Position numbers and translations under genes: made by a program | Notes under the pieces: model-generated | The model's database searches: none | Told to the model about the DNA's origin: nothing | What the model saw: the letters and a program-made list of their open reading frames with translations, nothing else | Assembly (NCBI GenBank): GCA_040757115.1 | Contig: JBFLYA010000076.1 | Coordinates: 1 to 16,772 of the forward strand | Source of the DNA: a bacterium | GTDB taxonomy: Bacteria; UBA9089; CG2-30-40-21; SBAY01 | Length of the DNA stretch: 16,772 bases | Direction of reading: 5' to 3' | In this document: positions 1-6,792 of the stretch, piece after piece | Position numbering within the stretch: the first letter of the stretch is position 1 | How the letters are laid out: each line of letters begins with the position of its first letter

Positions 1-2
1 AA

Positions 3-221
3 TCAAAACGTGTTGTCTTTCACTTTCTCCCAAAACATGGCTCATGGCTCAACCAGATTGAAATTTGGCTAAGTATCCTCTCAAGGAAATTGCTCCGTCG
101 AGGAATCTTTGAATCCTTACACGATCTTGAAGTAAAAATACTCGAATATATCATGCATTGGAACAATTTTTGGGCTCATCCATTTGCATGGACGTATAAT
201 GGCAAACCCCTTAAACTGTGA
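3..221 (+). pseudogene. IS630-type transposase, C-terminal end (runs off the window)
   Basis: The frame starting at base 3 is open to a TGA at 219-221 and gives 72 residues with no start codon inside the window. It reads as the last part of a DDE transposase of the IS630 type. The segment HGSWLNQIEIW (near bases 36-68) holds the Glu, codon 60-62, expected as the third catalytic acid. It is followed by the family-typical LSRKLLRRG and a closing WTYNGKPL. The 5' part lies outside the window, so I cannot say whether the whole gene is intact. It stops about 15 bases before the start of a PorV-type barrel fragment that has lost its 5' end, which fits insertion of this element into that gene. The terminal inverted repeat is not visible with only one end present. 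Family recognition is from memory of conserved motifs. Confidence 0.8.
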
Positions 222-235
222 AAGAACTTAGCTAA

Positions 236-856
236 CACGGTACTACTCAGTCAGGTGTTTATGGGGTGAGTTTAAATTATTTGAGTATAGATGACATAAA
301 AGGTAGAGATAAAAATGGGAATCCAACAGGGGATTTTGGGGCAAAGGATTTAGCCTTTCAATTAGCTTATAGTTTAATGGCTAATACAGACTTATCAGTA
401 GGTGCCTCTGTAAAACTTATAAAGCAAAGGATTGAATGTGAACAAGCTTCTGCATTAGTAATTGATGTTGGACTTTTATACTTTGAACCAGGTCTAAAAA
501 ACTTTAACACGGCTTTTGTTATTCAGAATATTGGGACACAACTTAAATTTATCAATAAACGAGAGGACTTACCAATTATCTATAAAATAGGTGCATCTTA
601 TAAAACAGATAGACTGATTTTATCCACAGATTTAACTAAGCCAGCAGATAATGATTTTCGAATAAACATTGGGACAGAATATTTACTCAGCCCAACTTTA
701 GTCGTAAGATGCGGTTATACTTCAAAGAATGATTTAGATAATGGGTTTAGTTTTGGGACAGGATTTAAATTCAATACCTACCAAATTGACTATGCCTATG
801 TCCCTTATGGCGATTTAGACAATAGCCACCGTATTCCCGTCTCATTCTACTTTTAA
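236..856 (+). pseudogene. PorV/PorQ-type (UPF0164) outer-membrane beta-barrel protein, 5'-truncated
   Basis: The frame is open from just after a stop at 233-235 to the TAA at 854-856. A GTG at 266 is the first possible start, but no ribosome-binding site precedes it, and coding similarity seems to begin earlier (GVYGVSLNYL). The protein is rich in alternating polar and hydrophobic strands and Gly/aromatic residues. It contains the family-like stretch 'NYLS...NGNPTGDFGAKDLA' and ends in SFYF with a C-terminal Phe, as outer-membrane barrels often do. UPF0164/PorV relatives are normally about 300-370 residues and have an N-terminal signal peptide and a conserved 'NPAGLA' segment. Both are missing here, so only about the C-terminal 200 residues remain. 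The neighbour upstream is the end of an IS630-type transposase, so truncation by that element is the simplest explanation. Confidence 0.75.
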
Positions 857-1212
857 GCATTTTCCCGCCCGGTGTTGACGCCTTGCACATAAATTAACAA
901 TAACTATTCAGCCGCAAAGTATAGTAGTTATTAACGAAAATTTCTCATAGAACAGATAGAGCAACATGGTTGATGGTTGATAGTTTATAGTTTATAGTTT
1001 CATAGACCATCAACCATCAACCATCAACTATCAACAATACTAATGTGAACTTTTGGTTAATACTTACTATATTAAGGAATCTCTGGATTGTCTGTGATTA
1101 ACCTGAAATCGGCAAGTGGAGAATGAGGGATGGGTAAAAGTGGGTAGAAAAAGGGGTATTTTTGACGAATTGGGGGGAAATTGAGAAGAAAAAGAGGAAT
1201 TAAAGGAAAAAC
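857..1212. other. Non-coding stretch with a long hairpin-forming repeat
   Basis: I see no convincing gene here. The section holds the 966-1035 hairpin (listed separately), then a purine-rich stretch. Minus-strand open frames that cross 1067-1425 are low-complexity, Pro/Leu/Phe-rich and read through dispersed repeats, so they are not called. Confidence 0.6.
966..1035. repeat. Inverted repeat of tandem GGTTGAT units
   Basis: Bases 966-981 (ATGGTTGATGGTTGAT) are the exact reverse complement of 1009-1024, with 27 bases between them. The left arm runs into a TTTATAG tandem (984-999). The right arm continues as further CCATCAA units to 1035, so several pairing registers are possible. Both arms are built from a 7-base unit. 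It could form a long hairpin on either strand, but no T-run follows a stem, so it does not look like a standard terminator. It lies about 110 bases past the end of the barrel fragment. Confidence 0.75.
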
Positions 1213-1230
1213 GTAACCGTTCAGGATATA

Positions 1231-1280
1231 GCCACAGAGAACACAGAGGGAATATATAACCACGAATGAACACAAATACA
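1231..1280. repeat. Dispersed 'CACAGAGAACACAGAG / ACCACGAATGAACAC' type repeat
   Basis: The stretch contains CACAGAGAACACAGAG followed by ACCACGAATGAACAC. I recognise this wording from intergenic regions of many environmental bacterial genomes, where it recurs as a dispersed repeat. Only one copy is in this window, so the repeat status rests on general recognition, not on anything shown here. On the minus strand it gives a spurious Leu/Cys-rich open frame. Confidence 0.4.
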
Positions 1281-1347
1281 AAAAGATTCGACCTGTGCGG
1301 TTAGAAATTATCAAGGGCAATGGAATAAGAAGTATGATACCATGTGT

Positions 1348-1557
1348 CCCCCGCTGGCGGGGGTTAGGGGGTGGAATGTGAAATCTGACAAATCTAACAA
1401 TTACGCATCCAATAAGGAATTTCAACCATTCGCAAAGAGGATTTAGAGTATTGAGATTTGCGGATGATGAGGTATTAAATCAGATAGAAGATGTGACAAG
1501 AAATATTGAAATGGTGATTGAAGAGATTTCCACCCCCTTAATCCCCCGCCAGCGGGG
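1348..1557. repeat. GC-rich inverted pair, each arm itself a hairpin (REP-like)
   Basis: The arm at 1348-1363 is a self-complementary hairpin: CCCCCGC, loop TG, GCGGGGG. It is followed by TTAGGGGGTGGA. The arm at 1529-1557 is the reverse complement of 1349-1375 except for a 2-base gap in the middle (27 of 29 positions). The arms are strikingly GC-rich against an AT-rich background, and about 150 bases lie between them. Palindromic units in mirrored pairs are the usual layout of REP/BIME-like repeats. The right arm is read through by the DUF559-like frame. Confidence 0.7.
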
Positions 1558-1606
1558 AAGATTTCAGATTCCATCAGTGGGGGGAACTCAAATTGGCAGT
1601 CTATAA
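1382..1606 (+). pseudogene. DUF559-like endonuclease, C-terminal remnant
   Basis: One frame is open from about 1382 to a TAA at 1604-1606. The middle of the translation, GFRVLRFADDEVLNQIEDV (from 1439), matches the C-terminal signature of DUF559 proteins, small PD-(D/E)XK-type (Vsr-like) domain proteins. In these, a 'G-x-V-L-R-F-x-(N/D)-x-E-V-L' strand-helix pair follows the catalytic core. The catalytic Asp/Glu/Lys part upstream is absent, and upstream residues (from the start to about 1430) do not resemble the family. After about 1525 the frame simply reads through the GC-rich repeat arm (residues PLIPRQRG). I therefore call it a decayed 3' fragment, not a working gene. Whether the repeats inserted into the gene or carried it is not clear. 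Confidence 0.55.
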
Positions 1607-1666
1607 CCTAACCGCACAGGTCGAAAAGATTCAACCTGTGAAATAGGAATATTTTGATCGTGGTTA

Positions 1667-2126
1667 GTGTAAGAAGGGGGATAAGGGGATAAAGGAGATA
1701 TGGAGATATCAGAAGAATATCAAGAAAATCTACTTACTGAGATAATAATTCAATGTATTATCAAGACACACCAGACACTGGGTCCAGGCTTCCTGGAAAG
1801 TATTTACCGCAGGGCAATGGTAATTGAACTTACAAAACAGGGATTGAGAGTTGAGACAGAGAAAGAAATACTAATCTACTACGAAGGAGAAGAAGTTGAG
1901 AAACACAGATTGGATATTCTTGTAGAAAGCAAGGTAATAGTAGAACTAAAAACGGTGGAGGAATTAAGCAAAGCTCATTATGCTCAGGTTCGCTCATATT
2001 TAAAAGCTACAGGTGTAAAGGTGGCTCTTCTTGTAAACTTTGCTAAAGAAAAGGCAGATTTTAGAAGAGTGGAATTAGAATAATATCCCCTTATCTCCTT
2101 AATCTCCCTATCTCCTTTTCTTACAC
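1667..2126. repeat. Purine-rich inverted arms abutting the start and stop of the GxxExxY gene
   Basis: The left arm, 1667-1709, begins GTGTAAGAA and continues as degenerate AAGGRGATA units. The right arm, 2083-2126, is its imperfect reverse complement: the first nine bases match exactly and the rest is very similar. The left arm includes the ribosome-binding site and first codons of the gene. The right arm starts at the last base of its stop codon. The repeat and the gene therefore form one unit. Confidence 0.65.
1700..2083 (+). CDS. GxxExxY-family protein, putative PD-(D/E)XK nuclease
   Basis: This is a complete 127-residue protein, the usual length of the GxxExxY family (PDDEXK_3). The name motif is at residues 30-36 (GFLESIY: G30, E33, Y36). 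The nuclease-fold signature follows, with D72 (RLDIL), E82 and K84 (VELK) and Q96, which are the expected metal-binding acids and lysine. No function has been proven for the family; nuclease activity is inferred from fold and motif. The only possible start in this frame is ATG 1700, since a stop lies at 1682. AGGAG at 1693-1697 is only two bases before it, but further G-rich SD-like units lie upstream in the repeat. It is the only intact gene in the left 2.6 kb and sits at the centre of nested inverted repeats. That suggests it travels with them or is maintained by them. Confidence 0.85.
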   Translation: MEISEEYQENLLTEIIIQCIIKTHQTLGPGFLESIYRRAMVIELTKQGLRVETEKEILIYYEGEEVEKHRLDILVESKVIVELKTVEELSKAHYAQVRSYLKATGVKVALLVNFAKEKADFRRVELE

Positions 2127-2157
2127 CAAATAGTGTGGTATAATTTTATTTTCCCAG

Positions 2158-2222
2158 TTCGACCTATTTCACAGGTCGAAAAATTTCGACCTGTACGGTT
2201 AGGTTTAGGGGGACCGTTCAGG
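2158..2222. repeat. Composite repeat block: hairpin, TTCGACCTG copy, ACCGTTCAGG copy
   Basis: Three repeat units follow one another. The first is the hairpin 2158-2180. The second is 2185-2202, which matches 1287-1304 at 17 of 18 positions. The third is ACCGTTCAGG at 2213-2222, identical to 1216-1225. Their order and orientation mirror units on the other side of the GxxExxY gene. The remaining bases 2223-2373 show no gene that I can support. Confidence 0.55.
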
Positions 2223-2387
2223 TGGGTGAAACGCAAGATGTTTGGTGATAATTGCTGGTGCCCCACTACATATATTAACCACCTCTTTTTATAGGCTCAA
2301 AAAAGGAAGCAAAACAGTCTCTCAAAATACTATATTTTGTGTTTTGTAATTCCTAAAAGCCCAAATGTAGTGGCTGAACGGTTACTA

Positions 2388-2661
2388 AAAATGTAAGCCT
2401 GCTCCTGACAGGTTTACGGAGGTTGGGATTTTTCCATATCTATCAGCCAGCTCTTCTTCAATTTCTTGTAAGGATTTAAAATCTTGGGTTAAAGATATTT
2501 TTATAGATGGCATACCGTTGAGTAGTATCCTTGATATATTCTTCTGGGATATAGGTATCACAGAGCAAATCCATTATGGGCAAGGTATCATCAGGTATTT
2601 GTTCGTCTTTTAATTTATCTATGGTTTCTTGAAGTAACCTACAGTACAAGTCAAATCTCCG
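2388..2661 (-). pseudogene. mfd: Transcription-repair coupling factor (Mfd), C-terminal fragment with frameshift
   Basis: Read on the minus strand from 2661, the translation is RRFDLYCRLLQETIDKLK, then IPEEYIKDTTQRYAIYKNI, up to a stop at 2476-2478. A second frame, running to 2385-2387, gives SLTQDFKSLQEIEEELADRY followed by GKIP. Joined, these match the C-terminal TRCF domain of Mfd, which recognises and strips stalled RNA polymerase (conserved 'FDLYC..L', 'Y-I-P-x-x-Y-I', 'R-L-x-I-Y', 'EL-x-DR-x-G-x-x-P'). A one-base shift is needed near the A-run around 2500-2510. The helicase parts are missing, and the frame begins right after an in-frame stop, so this is a broken remnant. It lies four bases past the end of the epimerase gene and ends exactly at a 12-bp repeat arm. 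A working mfd copy would have to be elsewhere. Confidence 0.75.
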
Positions 2662-2665
2662 CTAC

Positions 2666-3658
2666 CTACAAATACCCGTACCTTTTAAACCAGTAAAATG
2701 CTTTTTTAATTGATTCATCAATAGGTGTTTGAGGGGAAAACTCTATTCCCTTGATTGCTTTTTGAGGGGTAAAATAATGGTTAACATAGCCCATCTTTGA
2801 TAGACCTACCGTAATCATAGGTTCTTTTTTAGAAATGTGTTTACTCCATTGCTCAGATAAATAACTCATTCCCATAGATAGTGAATAGGGTATTCTCATC
2901 GTTGGAGGTTTTACACCTACTATCTGAGCAATCTTTTCAAATATCTCTCTATAGGTTAAATTCTGACTCGCTAAAATATACCTTTCGCCCACTTTGCCAT
3001 TTTTAAGCGCTAAAAAGTGTCCCTTGGCTACATCCTCTACATCAACAAAATTGTTCCCTCCTGGAGGATAACCTATAATCTTGCCTTTAGCCATCTCTAA
3101 TATCATTCGTCCTGAGGTAGGTTTTATATCCCACTCTCCAAACATATACGAAGGATTTACTATAATTAATGGAAGTCCTTTTCCCAGTATCTGTTGAGCT
3201 TTTATTTCCGCCTCATACTTACTATTAATGTAATCTATGTCTAAATATCCTAAATTGAAAGATGTAGTTTCATCCGCAGGTTCTCCCTTTTTAATCCCAA
3301 TAGTCGAAACAGTACTTGTATATACTACTTTCTCCACATTACTTTTAAGGGCTTCTTCAAGCACATTTATTGTCCCTCCGACATTAACATCCCACATCAT
3401 CTTTTTAGCCTGCTTATTCGGAACCCATAAGGAAACTATTCCGGCGGTATGAAACACCACATCACATCCTTTTAAAGCGTTGGCAATAGATTCTCTATTC
3501 AAAACATCACCATAGAATTTCTCAATATCTAACCTCTCCAGCCCTAATGTATTGCTTGTATTTCTAATGAGGGCTCTTACCATTAGTCCTTCTTGAATAA
3601 GTCTTCTTACCAGATTTACCCCTAAAAACCCAGTTGCTCCTGTAACTAATACCTTCAT
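2666..3658 (-). CDS. NAD(P)-dependent epimerase/reductase, extended SDR, HpnA-like (possible ceramide reductase)
   Basis: This 330-residue extended short-chain dehydrogenase has a Rossmann nucleotide-binding motif GATGFLG (residues 7-13), a TST active-site segment (114-116) and YINSK (Y143, K147). The pattern 'VNPSYMFGEWDIKPTSGR' near 167-184 is close to proteins annotated as hopanoid-associated sugar epimerase HpnA. Substrate cannot be read from sequence. In Caulobacter an enzyme annotated as an epimerase (CerR) reduces oxidised ceramide. With an SPT-like gene and a GNAT acyltransferase in the same gene block, a ceramide-reductase role is an attractive inference but unproven. The ATG directly follows the stop of the MacB-type permease gene with no spacer, so it is probably translationally coupled and the last gene of that unit. 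The length is normal, and the frame is intact. Confidence 0.85.
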   Translation of the reverse strand: MKVLVTGATGFLGVNLVRRLIQEGLMVRALIRNTSNTLGLERLDIEKFYGDVLNRESIANALKGCDVVFHTAGIVSLWVPNKQAKKMMWDVNVGGTINVLEEALKSNVEKVVYTSTVSTIGIKKGEPADETTSFNLGYLDIDYINSKYEAEIKAQQILGKGLPLIIVNPSYMFGEWDIKPTSGRMILEMAKGKIIGYPPGGNNFVDVEDVAKGHFLALKNGKVGERYILASQNLTYREIFEKIAQIVGVKPPTMRIPYSLSMGMSYLSEQWSKHISKKEPMITVGLSKMGYVNHYFTPQKAIKGIEFSPQTPIDESIKKAFYWFKRYGYL

Positions 3659-4858
3659 TTACTCATACCGTAATGCGACAATAGGGTCTAGATTTGATGC
3701 TTTGTAGGCAGGATAAATCCCGGAGAACATCCCTATTCCTAATGAAAAACTTACTGCCAGAATGATTGAATTTAACGAAATTACAGTTGGTATTTTGATA
3801 AATATAGAGGCAATATTTGCCAGAAGGATTCCTCCACCTATTCCAAGACACCCTCCAATGGTGGATATTGTTACCGCTTCAATTAAGAATTGTCCCATAA
3901 TGTCTTTGCCCCTTGCACCAATTGCCTTTCTTATCCCTATCTCCTTTCTCCTTTCCAAAACAGCGGTAAGCATCATATTCATTATACCAATCCCACCAAC
4001 TAATAATGAGATACAGGCAATTGCTACCCCAACTAAAGTAAGGGTTTGGTTTATTTGGGTATAAGTTTTTATAAATTCTTCTGAAGATTCTGCATTATAC
4101 TTTCCTCTATTCTGGTGTCGTTTCTTAAGAAAATTAATAATGAAAGAAGAAGCCTCTTCAACACTTATAGAGGGGATAAATCGAACCTGTAAAAAATCTA
4201 TGACCTCCTTTTTGTCTTTCTCAGCTATTCTAATAGCAATGTTATAAGGGATAAAAATTGCGTCTCCAACCCAACCTCCAATAGTCATTACTCCTATGTG
4301 CCTCCAGGCCATTACTCCAACCACTACGAATTTTTCCCTGCCTATTCTTATAACCTTTCCTATCGGATTTTCTTCTTTAAAGAATGTCTCTGAGATATCT
4401 TTTCCTATTATGCAGACATGATGTTGTAATTTTATATCCAAATTATTAATTAATCGTCCCATAATGAGAACACAACCTTCACCATGGAAAAAGTCAGAAG
4501 AAGTTACACCATGAATACTCACTTTATCTTTAACCTTACCTTTCGTCACTATCTTTTCTATGTTAATTCTTGGTTTACTGCTTTCTACAATAGGCAATCG
4601 TTCAATTGCTCTTGCATCTTCTAATGTTATCCTTCCTTTCTGATTTGTATTGGGATCATACTCAGAATATATATCTATAGTATTGATACCTAACTCTTCC
4701 AACAGGTTAAGAACCTGTTTTTTTGTTCCATTCCCTATGGATATAAGGGAAACAATCGCTCCTATTCCAATAAATATACTTAATATGGCTAATATAGAAC
4801 GTGTTTTATTTCCCCAGATGCCTATAAAGGCTATCCTTACCCATTCTCTAACTTTCAT
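3659..4858 (-). CDS. MacB-type ABC transporter permease (FtsX/MacB domain)
   Basis: The 399-residue inner-membrane protein has the MacB layout. There is one N-terminal membrane segment (about residues 16-38, preceded by RSILAILSIF), a periplasmic MacB_PCD-type domain to about residue 265, and three C-terminal membrane segments. The 'RRKEIGIRKAIGA' loop after the second membrane segment is typical of FtsX-family permeases. Unlike E. coli MacB, the ATPase is not fused; it is a separate upstream gene, as in many other bacteria. The first codon overlaps the ATPase stop (ATGA, 4855-4858), so the two are translationally coupled. With the MacA-like adaptor and TolC-like channel upstream, it should form a tripartite pump that passes a periplasmic substrate to the outside. 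The substrate is unknown. The peptide or the lipid products of neighbouring genes are candidates. Confidence 0.9.
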   Translation of the reverse strand: MKVREWVRIAFIGIWGNKTRSILAILSIFIGIGAIVSLISIGNGTKKQVLNLLEELGINTIDIYSEYDPNTNQKGRITLEDARAIERLPIVESSKPRINIEKIVTKGKVKDKVSIHGVTSSDFFHGEGCVLIMGRLINNLDIKLQHHVCIIGKDISETFFKEENPIGKVIRIGREKFVVVGVMAWRHIGVMTIGGWVGDAIFIPYNIAIRIAEKDKKEVIDFLQVRFIPSISVEEASSFIINFLKKRHQNRGKYNAESSEEFIKTYTQINQTLTLVGVAIACISLLVGGIGIMNMMLTAVLERRKEIGIRKAIGARGKDIMGQFLIEAVTISTIGGCLGIGGGILLANIASIFIKIPTVISLNSIILAVSFSLGIGMFSGIYPAYKASNLDPIVALRYE

Positions 4859-5535
4859 CTATTTCTTTCACCTATTATTTTCCCATCTTGAAGGTAAATA
4901 ACTCTTTTTGCAAAGGAGGCAATATGTTCATCATGGGTAACCACTAAGATAGTCTTCCCTTCTTGAGATAGGGAAATGAAGATGGCCATAATTTCATTTC
5001 CACATTTAGTATCTAAATTACCTGTTGGTTCATCGGCTAAGATTAGTGTCGGGGTATTGGCAAGTGCTCGCGCAATAGCTACTCGCTGTTGTTCTCCACC
5101 AGATAACTCATTAGGTCTATGATTTCTTCTATCAAAAAGTCCTACCTTCTCCAATAAATATAAACTCCTTTCTCTACACTCTCTTCTCACCGCCCCTCTA
5201 TAAACAAGAGGTAATTCAACATTCAAAAGGGCAGAATATTGTGGCAGTAAATTAAAACTTTGGAAGATAAAACCTATTTTTTTATTTCTGGTCATAGCCA
5301 CTTTGTCTCCATTGAAATTATTTACATATTCACCTTCAAAATAATGAAATCCTGAACTTGGAACATCTAAAAGTCCAATGATATTAAGTAAAGTTGACTT
5401 GCCAGAACCTGAAGGACCCATAATAGCTGTAAATTCCCCAGAACTAATTTGAAGCGAGATACCAGCTAAGGCACAAATATCCACACTACCCATTTTGTAA
5501 ATCTTAAAGATATCCTTTAATTCTATTATTCTCAT
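4855..5535 (-). CDS. MacB/LolD-type ABC transporter ATP-binding protein
   Basis: This 226-residue ATPase has all ABC motifs: Walker [10 protein letters not shown] (40-48), Q-loop Q92 in [13 protein letters not shown], signature LSGGEQQ (144-150), Walker B LILADEP (164-170), D-loop GNLD and switch His H201. The '[18 protein letters not shown]' segment and '[10 protein letters not shown]' are typical of the MacB/LolD/FtsE branch. It powers the adjacent permease (3659-4858), whose start it overlaps by four bases. The adaptor gene ends six bases upstream. The ATG at 5533-5535 has GAAGG only two bases before it and AAAGGA farther up, so initiation may rely on coupling. Length and motifs are complete, and I see nothing unusual. 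Confidence 0.92.
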   Translation of the reverse strand: MRIIELKDIFKIYKMGSVDICALAGISLQISSGEFTAIMGPSGSGKSTLLNIIGLLDVPSSGFHYFEGEYVNNFNGDKVAMTRNKKIGFIFQSFNLLPQYSALLNVELPLVYRGAVRRECRERSLYLLEKVGLFDRRNHRPNELSGGEQQRVAIARALANTPTLILADEPTGNLDTKCGNEIMAIFISLSQEGKTILVVTHDEHIASFAKRVIYLQDGKIIGERNR

Positions 5536-5541
5536 AGCCTT

Positions 5542-6792
5542 CTATAAATTCCTTTCCCTTACCTTTACCCCAGCGGATATTTTCTCCTTATTTGAAGTAA
5601 TGATTTTCTCTCCTTCTTGCAATCCCTTTTTTATAACCACCTCTACTTCATTACTTACGCCAATTTCTACCTTTTTCATCCTGGCAGACGAACCTTCTAC
5701 CGTATAAACAAAGTATCTTCCATCTTTGTTTATTAAGGCATTTTGAGGAATAACTAATACATCCTTCATTTTGTCAATAGTTATCTCTATATCCGCCGAT
5801 AAATTGGGTATCAAAAGTAAGTCCGAAGGGAATTTTTTTAATTCAATAATTGCTTCCATATAAGGATATTCTCCGGATGTAGCACATGGAATAATCTTCA
5901 TAATTTCGCCTTCTAAATAATTCCTATCCGCAGGTAGCCACTCCCCAGTAATAGTGGCTTTCAGACATGGCTTTACTCTATTTATATCTAACTCCTCAAT
6001 CTTAGCTTTAAGTAATGGTTTGTCTAAATTCATTATTTTAAATAGAGTTTCTCCAACCAGGACATATTCTTTTAAACCAACTATGTCTTCTATTATTACG
6101 CCATTAATTGGCGAGATTATTTCTGTCTCTTTTAACTCATTCTCCGCCTTCTTAAGAATTTCTTTATCTAATTTTAATTTCTTCTCTACTTCAGACAAAT
6201 CATCCTTCCATACTTTCTCATAGTGTTCTATATCTACCTTCAATTGTGTTACATGGAGTTGTGCATCTTTAATTTCTTTGGTCAAAGAATCTAATTCAGG
6301 TAAAGAGATACTCTTTTTTTCATATAGCTCTTTGTAAATACATTCTTTCTTCTTAAGGTATTCCAAATTAGTATTTGCTTTGATGAGTTCATTTTTTGCC
6401 TTTGTCAGTTCATAAGGAGAATCTTTTAATCTATTTAATGAATTCTCATCTTTGATGAGGTTAAACTCTGCCTCTTTTAATGCTACTAGATATGGGGTTT
6501 TATCTATTTTTAAGAGCACCTTATCTTTCTTTACATATTCACCCTCTTTTATTGTTTTGAGGATTATCTTTCCTGAGACAGATGTTTTAATTTCTACGGA
6601 TTCTTCAGGAATTATTCTTCCTGTGGTAGATAAGGTAGAAATAAAATCCTTCTTTTTTACCGATGTTACATCTACATTACAAATAGGTGATTTTTTAATG
6701 GTTGTAAAGATAAAAATGGGTATAAGTAATAGGATTAGTAGCCCAATTATTAAAATAGAAACTTTTTTATGAAGATTGATTGATTTTTTCAT
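5542..6792 (-). CDS. MacA/HlyD-type periplasmic adaptor (membrane fusion) protein
   Basis: The 416-residue protein has an N-terminal membrane anchor (about residues 11-31). A biotinyl-lipoyl half-motif follows (GKIILKTIKEGEYVKKDKVL, about 75-95), then a long Lys/Glu/Leu-rich coiled coil (about 105-225). The returning lipoyl half is 'ISPINGVIIE...GLKEYV', and beta-barrel and membrane-proximal domains close the protein. This is the standard MacA/RND-adaptor order: it bridges the inner-membrane MacB pair to a TolC-type channel. The ATG overlaps the TolC gene's stop by four bases and has GGAGGAAAA just before it, a good ribosome-binding site that supports the start. The MacB ATPase begins six bases after its end. 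The coiled coil contacts the outer channel in known homologues. Confidence 0.9.
   Translation of the reverse strand: MKKSINLHKKVSILIIGLLILLLIPIFIFTTIKKSPICNVDVTSVKKKDFISTLSTTGRIIPEESVEIKTSVSGKIILKTIKEGEYVKKDKVLLKIDKTPYLVALKEAEFNLIKDENSLNRLKDSPYELTKAKNELIKANTNLEYLKKKECIYKELYEKKSISLPELDSLTKEIKDAQLHVTQLKVDIEHYEKVWKDDLSEVEKKLKLDKEILKKAENELKETEIISPINGVIIEDIVGLKEYVLVGETLFKIMNLDKPLLKAKIEELDINRVKPCLKATITGEWLPADRNYLEGEIMKIIPCATSGEYPYMEAIIELKKFPSDLLLIPNLSADIEITIDKMKDVLVIPQNALINKDGRYFVYTVEGSSARMKKVEIGVSNEVEVVIKKGLQEGEKIITSNKEKISAGVKVRERNL

Larger units (their letters stand above)
1287..1625. repeat. 18-bp perfect inverted repeat enclosing an endonuclease remnant
   Basis: TTCGACCTGTGCGGTTAG at 1287-1304 is the exact reverse complement of 1608-1625. 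A third copy in the left-arm orientation lies at 2185-2202 with one mismatch. Inside this pair sits a second, GC-rich inverted pair (1348-1375 with 1529-1557) and the DUF559-like remnant. The arrangement resembles a small transposable cassette or nested MITE-like units. No flanking target duplication is obvious to me. Confidence 0.7.
1630..2180. repeat. Inverted repeat pair flanking the GxxExxY gene
   Basis: TTCAACCTGTGAAATAGG at 1630-1647 matches the reverse complement of 2163-2180 at 17 of 18 positions. The right-hand unit, 2158-2180, is itself a hairpin: TTCGACCT, a 7-base loop, AGGTCGAA. The sequence is related to the 1287/1608 repeat through the shared core TTCGACCTGTG. The pair brackets only the GxxExxY gene and its purine-rich flanks. 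Confidence 0.7.
1213..2385. repeat. Outermost pair of nested inverted repeats (12 bp)
   Basis: GTAACCGTTCAG at 1213-1224 is the exact reverse complement of 2374-2385. A third, partial copy (ACCGTTCAGG, 10/10) lies in direct orientation at 2213-2222; the first copy of that 10-mer is at 1216-1225. The right arm ends exactly where the reading frame of the mfd remnant meets its stop (2385-2387), so the repeat marks a junction. Everything inside is made of further nested inverted repeats around two nuclease-like genes. A 12-bp match over this distance could arise by chance, but the third copy and the junction position make that less likely. Confidence 0.5.

Noticed and set aside
857-960. Imperfect AATAACTA / TAGTAGTTATT pairing as a terminator of the barrel fragment
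   Set aside because: The stem is short with an unpaired insertion and has no T-run.
966-1035. Possible CRISPR-like array
   Set aside because: The repeated unit is only 7 bases, arranged as a hairpin, with no unique spacers and no cas gene nearby.
1067-1425. Two overlapping minus-strand open frames of 68 and 117 codons
   Set aside because: They read through dispersed repeats (Leu/Cys-rich and PPPNPRQRG runs), have no ribosome-binding site and resemble no protein family I know.
2084-2373. Riboswitch or other structured RNA in the gap after the GxxExxY gene
   Set aside because: The pairing there is explained by inverted-repeat units that have copies on the other side of the gene, and no gene starts downstream on that strand.
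3659-5535. LolCDE lipoprotein-release system
   Set aside because: The ATPase and permease are similar to LolD/LolC, but the MacA-type adaptor and TolC-type channel in the same unit fit MacAB-TolC better.
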